Part shown: positions 38,141 to 50,010 of the stretch, piece after piece
How positions within the stretch are numbered: position 1 is the stretch's first letter
Layout of the letters: each line of letters opens with the position of its first letter
Assembly (NCBI GenBank): GCA_933228675.1
Contig: OW121743.1
Coordinates: forward strand, 114,935,781 to 114,999,780
Length of the DNA: 64,000 nt
Source of the DNA: Stomorhina lunata
Taxonomy: Eukaryota; Arthropoda; Insecta; Diptera; Rhiniidae
Direction: 5' to 3'
Notes under the pieces: generated by a model
Database searches by the model: none
What the model saw: the letters and a program-made list of their open reading frames with translations, nothing else
Told to the model about the DNA's origin: nothing
Program-made: the position numbers and the translations under genes

Positions 38141-41100
38141 TAGATATGAAAACTTTTTTATAGCGCTTTTGTATTTAATATTTTTTATTTTGATTCAATT
38201 CTTTTGATGTTGGAGTTCTGAGATCTTTGTTATTATTTTAGTTGTAATAACTTTAAACCTTGTCGTCCTAGAAAAGCTCTGTCAGACATTTAATCCACTT
38301 TTTGATATATTTTTCATTTGTGTAAGAAGTTCAATTTCAGTTTCTTATCAAAAGCTTTCTATCCAATATCTGATTGTAATGTTCAATTTTAAAGCTTTTA
38401 TAAAAGATTCCTAAAGAATAATGTTTCAATGACTTTTTGAGCTTCAAGCTGGACTACCTTTTCTGCCAAGAGCTTTTCTGAGTAAAACCAAATAAATTTT
38501 TCATCGAGAAATTTTATAAATATTTATTTTTATTTTTATATCTTAAGCTTTTAACCCAACATATTGCTAAATACTGTCCTTTGTAATAAGAGCTTTTTTG
38601 AGTAAAGCCAAGTACTGAATTCTAGTTTTAAAAAATTCTCAAAGCAAACAAATTGTTTTGTCGTCGCATTTTAGTTTCGTATATAAAGCTTTACAAGGCC
38701 TTTTATAAGTGAAACCGAATTAGGAATTTATTTTTCAAGAATTTCACAAAACTAAAAAATTTTTCGTGCATTAAGATCTTATCGAGTAATTTTATATGTC
38801 AATTTCTTTACAATAAGATCTAAAACTATTTTTAGTATGAAAAACTGTATATACTAAGCTTTGCATCTTTGGAAGCTTTAAAGTTTTTAAAGTTTAAAGT
38901 TCTAATTTTGAAAAAGAACTTAAAGTATTGAAGCTTTGAAGAAAGTTTCGAAAAATTTATTAACATTTAAAGATTTTTCAAAAGTTTGTTTAAAAATTAA
39001 AAGCTTTTTGTTTTAAAAGAGCTTTTGGTTTTACAATTTTTTTTAAAGAATATTTTCCTAAAAAAATGATTATGTGTACTCAGCTTTTACTTTGCTAAAA
39101 GCTTCAAATGCAATAAAACTTGCAAGTTTTGCAGGAGAACTTTAAGTATGAAAACATTTCTATATTATTATTGTAACAATTGTAACATTTTTAGATATTT
39201 CATTCAATTTTGAAAAAAATCTATAAAAAGTAGAAGAGCTTTTCCTCATCATTAATAACTTAAGCGATATCTCAAAAATTTTATATTTTTAGATATTACA
39301 TTTCGGTAAATCTAAATTTTGAAAAAAAAATTCTTGTGAAAGCTTTCGCTATTGTTATTGCCATATCCTATCATTTTTTTAATTATATGAATTTTTAAGG
39401 TGTAATAGTGAAGACTAAAATTTTTAGTATAAAAAGCTTTTCTACTGAGCTTTTGGTTTCTATTTAAAGTATAAAAGCTTTTTCTTATTATTAAAAGCTT
39501 TTTTTTTTAATTTTTATTAAATCTAAACTTTACAAATTTTAGTATATTTCCAACAATTTCAAATAAATTACTCAGAAATCATTTAACAATCATTTAAGTC
39601 AAAAATAAAAATTTGCGTCACAATTTTTTCTTAAAAAAAAGCTCCGAACGAAAAAACATCTTACTAAAGTGCCATCTTTAACTTGTTGAAAATGTTGAGC
39701 GGTTATTGAAAATTATAGGGTTTTTATTACCGCCTCTTGGTAGGGACCCAAAACGACCCAAACACAACTTGTTAAAATATCACAATGTATATAATTGAGG
39801 CGCTCTCTAAACATGAAAAAAAAACCCACAAAACATTTGCCTATAATTAGGGTGTTGATGTTGTTTTGTTGTTGCAGCTTTTAGGCTGCCCCATTTCAAT
39901 CCGATCAATTTGGTGGCTTCAAATTATGGCAAATTATTTTAAATGATGACGATGATACACACATGCTTTGTAGGTATGGTACTCGTATGCTCATCTGGTA
40001 TCATTTAGAAACTTTAAGAGGTTATGTGTTGATTAGTTTAGACTGCCTTACGGGCAAAAGAGGTAGAACAAAACAGTTCAAATGAAATTAAACCCTATAA
40101 TTTTGCATTTATGTGTATATTTTGAGTTTTTTTTTAGGATAAATGTTTTTCAAGAAATTTTAAAGCTTAATTGAGGTCCTTCTAAATGTCACGTTTATGG
40201 GGGGCAATTAGCGAAAGGAAGCGGAAAATGGTAAGAGTTAGAGGTAATTTTATAAGAGAAGGTGCTTTAAAAGGGAGTAAAACATGTTATGTTTTTGATT
40301 TTATGATTTGTGAAAGCTTGTTTGAGCAGCTGAGTAAAAAGATCTCAACTTTGGTGAAAATTCTTTAAATTTAGTAGAAAGCTTTACAGTTTTGTGCTTT
40401 AGCTTTTGAAAGCAGGTTTACAATTTTAATGATAAAAGCTTTTAATAGATATTCAAAATTAAAACAAGGAAATTATTAAAAATTTTTAACTTCAGTGTGC
40501 AAAAAGCTTTTCACAAAAGCCTTATTATTAGTTCAGTTAAATCTCTCAAACCAATACTTTATTACTAAAAAGCTTTATAATATATCAAAATCTGATCTAG
40601 CTCCTATACACTAAAAGCTCTGTATATTCCCTTTAAACTTAGTCTTAAAGTTTAACATATTTTTAAACATTAAACAAACTTAATTTGGGTTTTTCTTCTT
40701 AACTTATCCCATTAAGCTTTAAATATTAAATAATTGCTACCATCTCCATATGTATGGAGTAATAATCATTATAAAGAAAAGAACTACTATTTTTGATAAA
40801 CATAAAAATGTATAAAAAATATAAAAAAATATAAAAATTTACTACAATTTAACCATTAAGTATCATCAATATAAATGGCCAATTCAGGCAGAAAAACATT
40901 GAAATTGGACAACAGCCAGAACAATAAGGAACGAACAAAAAAAAAAATCAAATGATCAGTACATGTAATAGGCGGAACTAAACTGAACTGAAAACAACTG
41001 AAAAACATTGAATTGATCATTATGATGATCTTCAAAGTGGCTATTTTTTTTTTTTTTTTTTTTTGAAAAGCAACAATGTAGAAGAGAGAGAGGTCTAAAC

Positions 41101-41280
41101 GGTTGGTAGCAATTATAGGTAAAAATTGTTATTATAGAAAATTTTAGAAAAAAAGTATTTTAGAAAAAAAAAAGAATTTTCCAATGAAAAAGTTTTCGAT
41201 ATAAAAATTATATTTCTAAAATGTTTTTCGATATAAAAATTTCTCAAAAAGGTTTATCAAAAATTTTGGGACATCAAACA
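38141..41280. other. AAGCTT-rich intronic DNA
   Basis: Frequent AAAAGCTTTT-type palindromes in an A/T background. A less AT-rich island lies at 39640-40050. The 60-codon ORF at 40186-40368 has a basic start but no recognisable domain. Confidence 0.6.
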
Positions 41281-41475
41281 TTTAATTAAAAACTTTTACT
41301 GTAATGTATTGCACTAAGATCACATTTTATTACAATTATTTATTATTATAATAAATAGTTTTTTGATAAAACAAAAAAATGTTGGTTTATCACAATACTA
41401 TTTATTACAATAATAAATAATTGTAATAAATTGGGATCTTAGTGCAATACAATACAGTAAAACTTTTTAATAAAA
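41281..41475. mobile_element. Fold-back MITE, ~80 bp inverted arms
   Basis: Left arm carries TTTTACTGTAATGTATTGCA, CTAAGATC, then ATTACAATTATTTATTATTA. The right arm is its near-perfect reverse complement (GATCTTAGTGCAATACAATA, CAGTAAAA). The arms span almost the whole ~195 bp with a short loop near 41375. Non-coding. No clear target duplication could be fixed because the symmetry runs into the A/T flanks. Confidence 0.8.
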
Positions 41476-41744
41476 ATTTCTCTTCCAAAAAAATTTCTTC
41501 AATTTTTCCCAAGAAAATTTTTCGATCTAAAAATGTTTCTTTAAAAAAATTTTTTTTGTTGGCTTTTTCTTTCAACTTTAGAAGCTTAAAAGTTTTAAGG
41601 TTTGCTACTTTGGAAGCTTAAAAAAGCTATAAGCCTTGCAAGTTCTCCGGCAAAACTTGCAAGGCTTTAAGTACTAAAGCTTTTTATGAATAATTCTTAA
41701 AAAGTTTCAAAAAAATCAACTAACAATTGAAGCTTTTACAAAAA

Positions 41745-41958
41745 TTTTGTTAAAATTTTTATACTGAGCTTTTGGAAACCTCAAAAGCTTTTTAGTACAA
41801 ACAAGATTTCATGCAAAAAAAACCATTATAAAAAAGTTTTTTTGTTGGAAAATTTTGGAAAATTTTTATACTGAGCTTTTGGAAACCTTAAAAGCTTTTT
41901 AGTACAAACAAGATTTCATGCAAAAAAAACCATTATAAAAAAGTTTTTTTGTTGGAAA
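41745..41958. repeat. 107-bp tandem duplication
   Basis: ATACTGAGCTTTTGGAAACC at 41761 recurs 107 bp later at 41868, followed in both copies by AAAAGCTTTTTAGTACAAAC and TTTTTTTGTTGGAAAATTT. The copies are almost identical, so this is recent. Confidence 0.9.
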
Positions 41959-43019
41959 ATTTCGAAAATTTTTTATTTGAAAAAATTTCTTTTTGAAAAT
42001 TTATAATTTACAAATATTTTCGATTTACTAAGCTTAAGGTTTGATACTTTGGAAGCTTAAAATGCTATTAACCTTGCAAGTTTTGCAGAAGAGCTTTGAT
42101 AACTAAAGCTTTTTATAAAAAAATCTCAGGAGTTTTCGAAAAAATCGACTAACAATTGAAGCTTTTGTAAAAGTTTGTTAAAATTTTTATGCTGAGTGCT
42201 TGGAAACCATAAAAGCTTTTCAGAAAAAAGATTTCAAATAACTTGTTATGAAGTTTTTGCCCAAGATTGTTAAAATCTCCAATAGAATTCGAATAAACAA
42301 AACTATTTTTGATCTAAGAAATCTATGAAATTGCAAAAAAGCTCTTTTTGAGTGCTTAAAAAATAAATGCTAAGTCCTTAATTATAATTCCAAGTATTAC
42401 CTCAAACAACTTTTGATAAAAAGCTTGAAAATGAATCTAAATCAAAAAAGAAAGAAAAATTGAAGTTCTTTAAATAAAATTACTCTACAGAGCTTTTGAT
42501 AATTTTAGAAAACAGTTTTTATAAGTTTCTGGAACAACTTGTGCTTAAAAAAACACTTTTCTTAAGAGCTTTAAATGAAAAGTGGAGGTAATTATTCTCT
42601 AAAAAAAACTTTTGCTAGAGAATTTAAGAAATATTTTTCAAAGCTTTTCTTAAATAAATAACAAAAATTGTATCCATGTATTAAAAAAGCTTTTTAGGAC
42701 AGACATTTTATAATAATCGCTGCGAAAACATTTAGGACTGAATCAAAAGTTTGTTTTAAAAATTGAAGGAAAATGTTTCTTGAATATAACCTTCGACAAC
42801 TTTTACTACTAACTTTTAAAAAGCTTTTCCATATAAATAAAATAAATGAAAATACTTTTTGTTAAAAAGAAATAGATTTCCAATCATACTATTCATATAT
42901 GGAGCTTTTGCTAGTGAACTTTTATAAACGCTTTTACCAGCTTTTACCAGCTTAAATATTTAATACAAAATAAGCAGAGAAACTCTCGCATTTTTTATTA
43001 AGAGCAACAATTCGACGTT

Positions 43020-43440
43020 AATGTTGTCTAAGATAATTTTTGACTATAAAACTTGTTTAATAGAGAGCTTTTTAGACAAAAAAGATACTTTGTAAAAGTT
43101 TTTAAAGCAAAGCTTTATTTAAAGCTTTTATTAAAAGCAACTTACACTGTGACATTTTAAGAATCATATTTCAAAGTATTTCTTTAAAACTTAAGACATT
43201 TCATTGTCTAAGATAATTTTTGACTATAAAACTTGTTTAATAGAGAGCTTTTTAGACAAATGATTTTGAATGATTTAAATGATCTTGAATGATTTAAAAA
43301 CAAAAGAGATGTTTAGACAAAAAAAAATTTTAAAAGCTTTTAAAGCGAAGCTTTATTTAAAGCTTTTTTTAGAGCCACTTTTACTGTGAAGCTTTAAGAA
43401 TCATTTTTCAAAGTATTTCTTTAAAACTAAACCAATTTCA
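43020..43440. repeat. ~180 bp direct repeat, diverged
   Basis: TTGTCTAAGATAATTTTTGA and the following 40 bp occur at 43024 and 43204. GCTTTATTTAAAGCTTTT and AAGTATTTCTTTAAAACT follow in both copies. The second copy contains an extra GATTTTGAATGATTTAAATG segment. Confidence 0.85.
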
Positions 43441-45624
43441 TATCAAAATCTTTGTTCTATAAAGCTTTTGCTAATGTACGAAGTGTTCTCAAATCTTGAA
43501 TGTTTTATAAAGCTTTTAAGGAAAAACAGTTATTTAAAACTAAAATGAATTTTAAGAATAAGTTAATGAGCTTTAACTAACTTCTTTTTAATTCTTAAAA
43601 CCTTGAATGAATTAAAAATCTTTTTATGGAAAACGTTAAAGACTTTGCAGGAAAAGCTTTAATTTAGTTAAAAAATAACAGTGTTGATGTTATTTTTAAG
43701 ATAACATTTGGTAGAAATAATTTTGAAGAGCTTTTCTTTAGATCTTGAAAGAAAAGCTTTTTTCCTGGAAATATGTATTCGTTAAGCAACTTATGCATGG
43801 GAGTTATAAGGAAAAGCTTCTGTAATTTTGTATGAAGAAGAGCTTTTCGGAGTAGTAAAAGAATAAACGGGAAAAATTATGGTATTTAATAAAACAAATC
43901 AGTTCTTACTAGGGAGCTTTAGGACTTTTTCGTACATAACTTATTTCTCTGAAATTTAATATTGGTTTCGAAAACTTATCTAAGGGGCGTTATAATTAAA
44001 GCTTTTATGAAAGAGCTTTTTGAGGAATAAAAAAGAGGAACTAAAGAAAAGCTTTTGTTAATGAGTATAGGGAAGAGCTTTTTGATGCATTAGAAAAAAC
44101 AGGTGCTTAAGTAAATGATTTCGTCGTTCAATAAAACATTTTCTCAACTTCTTTATCTCAAATTTTTTTTTGTACAGAAAACACATGTATTTTTGCCTTA
44201 GTTTTATTGTTCTTAAATATGTGATTAATTGTATGCATGAAATCACAACAAATCATTTGTATCTGAAAAGATATTAATCATAAAAACAAGATTCGACAAA
44301 AAAAAAGAAACGATTCAACTAAAAATTTGTTTCTTTTATTTTTCGTTAATCGTATTCGGCCATGACTAATTTCCTCCGGATTTCTAATGAACGTAAACCA
44401 AAGAATTAACATAAGTAATACAAAATCTTAAGATTCAAATTTCATTGCTCCATTTATGGCACTTATTATTCAAAAGAAAAAAAGCTTAAATGGTACGTTG
44501 AAATATTGCTCAGCTTGGCGCCATCATGTGCTCGTAAATAACCAGCCCGCGGTTTCCCTTTCCTTTTGTCATTAACGCGAAAAAGAACAACAAAAACAAA
44601 AATTATGATGAAAATAAAATTAATAAAAATAAAATCTTATACACATTTATTTTAACATTAAATACAACCAAAAAATAAACAAAAAATTATAAATACTGGA
44701 AAAATAAAGACATCGTCTTTTCGAGGCATTAAATATTTAAAAAAGATTCGAATGAACCAAAGACAACGTCAACGACGACTACAGAAATTAAAAAGATATA
44801 AATTTTAATATTAGTCGTTGTTGTAGTTGTTGTCATTAAGATGTCGCCAACTTTTCATAAACTCCCATATGTTTGTTGTTGCTGTTGTTGTTGTCACCAG
44901 TCCATTACATTTAAATTTGATTGTTATTACAACAACATACTTTAAGCCAGCTTATCTTTCAGCCAAGTCAAGATAAATAGTCAAATAAAGCCCCATGTAA
45001 ACTAAAGCTTTAAGCTCTAGCTACAACACTTTATATTCAAATCCATATGAACACACGATCTCCGTTCAAGCCTAACATTTTTAAGCAGGCGTTTTCGAAA
45101 TTTTTATTTTTTTGTTAATTTCATTTTCAATAATTGTTGTTTGTTTTCTTAACAATTTTTTTTTTTTCTTTTCTTAAGACAAGATTTTTTCTTTAGATAA
45201 AAGAATTTTAAAAATAATTTAATTTTGTGTTATTGTTATCAATTTAAAAGCTTAAATGTCGCCAGTCAAGTTAAGCTGAGCATCCGTTGTTTTTTGTCGC
45301 TTTTCGAATTTTTGATCCAATTTTAATAGCGACAAAAGTTATAACTTGATTGATGACATAAAGTCATCTGGAGAATAGAAAAAACTACGTCAATAGTTCG
45401 GTTATAAATAAAATTATAATTTTATATTTAAATATCAATAGTTTTGTTAATTATGTAAGACGATACTGTCTACAGAAACAGTGAGTGACAAAAGTGATAA
45501 CAATAAATTATAGAAGATCATAATAATGATCTGAGTCAACACAAGAGTGGTCTAGTTCGACCACTGGATATCATTATTAAGTCAATTTAAATTGAATTTT
45601 TGTGTTTAGAGCAAAAACATAAAT

Positions 45625-45690
45625 CGAACTCGGGTTGGGGGTATACGGGAGCTATAGCCAAATGTAGTGCGATTGTAATAAAATTTTCAG
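45625..45690 (-). mobile_element. Possible fragment of an INE-1-like element
   Basis: GTATACGGGAGCTATAGCCA and AATGTAGTGCGATT resemble, on the opposite strand, the internal CCACATTTGACC/TAGCTCCCATAC segment at 59231-59262. The match is short, so the call is tentative. Confidence 0.4.
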
Positions 45691-48470
45691 TAGAAGATAT
45701 TTTTATAAAATATTTATAGAAAATTTTTGTTAAAATTTTTTTTACAGAAAATTTTTGTTAGAAAAATTTTTTATAGAAAATTTCCGTTAGAAAAAAATTT
45801 ATACAGAAAAATTATTTATAGAAAAGTTTCATATATTATTTCTATATTTTTGGTGGAAAAATTTTTATAGAAAATTTTCGGTGGAAAAATTTTTGATAGA
45901 AAATTTTTGATAACAAAATGTTTTTTTAGAAAATTTTCGGTGGAAAAAATTTTTATAGAAAATTTTCGGTGGAAAAATTTTATATAGAAAATTTTCGGTA
46001 CAAAATTTTTTATAGAAAATTTTCGGTACAAAATTTTTTATAGAAAATTTTCGGTACAAATTTTTTTTATAGAAAATTTTCGGTACAAATTTTTTTTATA
46101 GAAAATTTTCGGTACAAAATTTTTTATAGAAAATTTTCGGTACAAAATTTTTTATAGAAAATTTTCGGTACAAAATTTTTTATAGAAAATTTTCGGTGGA
46201 AAAATTTTATATAGAAAATTTTCGGTGGAAACATTTTATATCGAAAATTTTCGGTACAAAATTTTATATAGAAAATTTTTGGTACAAAATTTTATATAGA
46301 AAATTTTTGGTACAAAATTTTATATAGAAAATTTTTGGTACAAAATTTTATATAGAAAATTTTCGGTACAAAATTTTGTATAGAAAATTTTCGGTACAAA
46401 ATTTTTTATAGAAAATTTTCGGTACAAAATTTTTTATAGAAAATTTTCGGTACAAAATTTTTTATTGAAAATTTTCGGTACAAAATTTTATATAGAAAAT
46501 TTTCGGTACAAAATTTTATATAGAAAATTTTCGGTACAAAATTTTATATAGAAAATTTTTGATACAAAATTTTATATAGAAAATTTTCGGTACAAAATTT
46601 TATATAGAAAATTTTCGGTACAAAATTTTATATAGAAAATTTTCGGTACAAAATTTTATATAGAAAATTTTCGGTACAAAATTTTATATAGCAAATTTTC
46701 GGTACAAAATTTTATATAGCAAATTTTCGGTACAAAATTTTTTATAGAAAATTTTTGGTACAAAATTTTTTATAGAAAATTTTCGGTACAAAATTTTTTA
46801 TAGAAAATTTTCGGTACAAAATTTTTTATAGAAAATTTTCGGTACAAAATTTTATACAGAAAATTTTCAGTACAAAAATTTTTATAGAAAATTTTTGGTA
46901 CAAAATTTTATATAGAAAATTTTCGGTACAAAATTTTATATAGAAAATTTTCGGTACAAAATTTTATATAGAAAATTTTCGGTACAAAATTTTATATAGA
47001 AAATTTTCGGTACAAAATTTTATATAGAAAATTTTCGGTACAAAATTTTATATAGAAAATTTTCGGTACAAAATTTTATATAGAAAATTTTCGGTACAAA
47101 ATTTTATATAGAAAATTTTCGGCACAAAATTTTATATAGAAAATTTTCGGTACAAAATTTTATATAGAAAATTTTCGGTACAAAATTTTATATAGAAAAT
47201 TTTCGGTACAAAATTTTATATAGAAAATTTTCGGTACAAAATTTTATATAGAACATTTTCGGTACAAAATTTTATATAGAAAATTTTCGGTACAAAATTT
47301 TATATAGAAAATTTTCGGTAAAAAATTTTCAGTAAAAAAATTTTATATAGAAAATTTTCAGTAGAAACATTTTTGGTATATAGAAAATTTTCGGTAAAAA
47401 AAAAATTTAGAAGAAAATTTTCAGTAAAAATTTTAAATAGAATATTTTCGGCAGAACAATTTTTGATAGAAAATTTTCGGTAAAAAAATTTTTTTATAGA
47501 AAATTTGCGGTTAAATAGAAAATGCGGTTTTATAGAAAATTTTTGTTAGAAAAATATATTTATAGAAAATTTTCGGTGGAAAAATTTTTTATATAGAAAG
47601 TTTTTGGTACAAAAATTTTTTATAGAAAATTTTTGGTAGAACGATTTTTTAGAGGGAATTAATGTAAGATGAATATTTGTAGAACAATTTATTAAGGAAA
47701 ATTTTTGGTAGAAAAAATTTTTTATAGAAAATTTTCGGTAGAAAAAAATTTTTGTAGAAAATCTTCAGTAAAAGAATTTTTTTAATAGAAAATTTTTGTT
47801 AGAAGATTCTTTTATAGAAACAATTCCGTAGAACAATTTCTTAACGAAATCTTTCAGTAGAAAAAAATTTTTTATAGAAAATTTTTGGTAGAAAATTTTT
47901 TTATGAAAAACTTTGTGTAGAAACATTTTTTATAAAAAATTTTCGGTAGAAAAATTTTGTATAGAAAATTTTTGGTGGAAAAATTTTCTTTAAAAAATTC
48001 TATTTTCTATAGAAAATTTTAGGTGAAAAATTTTTTTATAGAAAATTTTTGGGAGAAAATTTTCGGTAGAACATTTTTTTTATAGAAAATTTTCGGCAGA
48101 ACATCTTTTTATAGAAAATTATTGATAAAACTATTTTTGATAAAAAAATTAGTTAGAAAATTTTTTTTTAGAAAATTTTTTTGATAGAAAATTTTCGTTC
48201 GAAAAATTTCTTATAGAAAATTTTCGGTAAAACAATTTTTAATAGAAAATATTCGGTAGAACAATTTTTTATAGAAAATTTTCTTTATAACAGGTTTTTA
48301 TTGCAAATTTTTTGGTGGAACAAGTTTTTATTAAAAACTTTTGAAAGAACAATTTTTTATAGAAAATTTTCGGTAAAACAATTTTTTAAAGAAAATTTTC
48401 GATACATGAAGTTTTTCTAGAAAAATTTTAGTAGATCAATTTTTTATAGAAAAATTTCGGTTTTTAACAA
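45690..48470. repeat. 28-bp tandem array (GGTACAAAATTTT / TATAGAAAATTTTC)
   Basis: About one hundred units of 28 bp (46925/46953). The centre (46860-47330) is uniform. Both flanks are strongly diverged, with units such as GGTAGAAAAATTTTT and GGTAGAACAATTTTT. TATAGAAAATTTTCGG recalls the 29-bp and 31-bp families. Confidence 0.95.
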
Positions 48471-48599
48471 AAATTTAATGTCTTACCATAAATAAAATTT
48501 TTCACTAAAATTCAGTTTTTAACAAAAAACTGAAAAATTAAATTTTGACTACAAATTTAGATTTAAGTATAAATTTAAAAGATACCTTATTAAAAATTT
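48471..48599. other. A/T-rich transition between two arrays
   Basis: Very AT-rich sequence with no clear period. Confidence 0.5.
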
Positions 48600-50010
48600 T
48601 TACTTAAAAATCAAATTCAAATTAAAATTTTTAAAAATTTTTATTGAATTTTAAATTTTTTTTTTTTTTTTTAATTTATAATTTTCAGGATTTTCTTTAA
48701 AAATTTAGTATTTAATTTTTTTTTTTCAATTTTTTATGAAAAATTAAAATTTTTGCTGTAGATTCAAAATTTCGACTGAAAATTCAAAATTTTATTAAAA
48801 ACTCAAAATTTTATTAAAATTCAAAATTTTATTAAAAATTCAAAGTTTTATTACAAATTTAAAATTTTATTAAAATTTCAAAATTTTATTAAAAACTCAA
48901 AATTTTATGAAAAATTCAAAGTTTTATTAAAAACTCAAAATTTTATTAAAAATTAAAAATTTTATTAAAAATTAAATATTTTATTAAAAATTAAAAATTT
49001 TATGAAAAATTAAAAATTTTATGAAAAATTAAAAATTTTATTAAAAATTAAAAATTTTATTTAAAATTAAAAATTTTATTTAAAATTCAAAATTTTATTA
49101 AAAATTAAATATTTTATGAAAAATTCAAAATTTTATTAAAAATTAAAAATTTTATATAAAATTCAAAATTTTATTTACAATTCAAAATTTTATTAAAAAT
49201 TCAAAATTTTATTAAAAATTCAAAATTTTATTAAAAATTCAAAATTTCATTAAAAATTCAAAATTTTATTAAAAATTAAAAATTTTATTTAAAATTCAAA
49301 ATTTTATTAAAAATTGAAAATTTTATTAAAAATTAAAAATTTTATTGAACATTGAAAATTTTATTAAAAATTGAAAATTTTATTAAAAATTCAAAATTTT
49401 ATAAAAAATTCAAAATTTTTCTTAAAAATTCAAAATTTTTCTTAAAAATTCAAAATTTTTTTAAAAATTCAAAATTTTCTTAAAAATTCAAAATTTTATT
49501 TAAAATTCAAAATTTTATTTAAAATTCAAAATTTTATTAAAAATTAAAAATTTTATTAAAAATTAAAAATTTTATTAAAAATTAAAAATTTTATTTAAAA
49601 TTCAAAATTTTATTAAAAATTGAAAATTTTATTAAAAATTAAAAATTTTATTGAAAATTGAAAATTTTATTAAAAATTTAAAATTTTATTAAAAATTCAA
49701 AATTTTATAAAAAATTCAAAATTTTTCTTAAAAATTCAAAATTTTTCTTAAAAATTCAAAATTTTTCTTAAAAATTCAAAATTTTCTTAAAAATTCAAAA
49801 TTTTCTTAAGAATTCAAAATTTTATTAAAAACTCAAAATTTTATTAAAAATTTTAAATTTTACTAAAAATTTAATATTTTACTAAGAATTCAAAATTTTC
49901 TTAAAAATTCAAAATTTTATTAAAAATTCTAAATTTTATTAAAAATTCTAAATTTTATGAACAATTCAAAGTTTTATTAAAAATTCAAAATTTTACTAAA
50001 AACTTATAAG
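48600..50010. repeat. 19-bp A/T array (ATTAAAAATTCAAAATTTT)
   Basis: About seventy diverged units with a period near 19 bp. Longer successions repeat: the GAAAATTTTATTAAAAATT, CTTAAAAATTCAAAATTTTT run near 49310-49480 recurs near 49620-49800. This implies duplication of multi-unit blocks about 310 bp long. Confidence 0.92.

Larger units (their letters stand above)
41476..45689. other. AAGCTT-rich intronic DNA with local duplications
   Basis: AAAAGCTTTT palindromes continue to about 44060. A 107-bp direct repeat lies at about 41745-41958, and a ~180 bp repeat at 43020-43440. CAA/GTT microsatellites occur at 44815-44895. A perfect 6-bp stem (GTGGTC/GACCAC) occurs near 45550. Nothing coding recognised. 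Confidence 0.6.

Noticed and set aside
40186..40368. Small ORF with SERKRKM, briefly considered as the missing homeodomain part
   Set aside because: It lacks WFQN and a proper acceptor; the likeness is only to a basic tail.
45816..46059. Minus-strand ORFs rich in Lys, Phe and Asn
   Set aside because: Produced by the 28-bp array.
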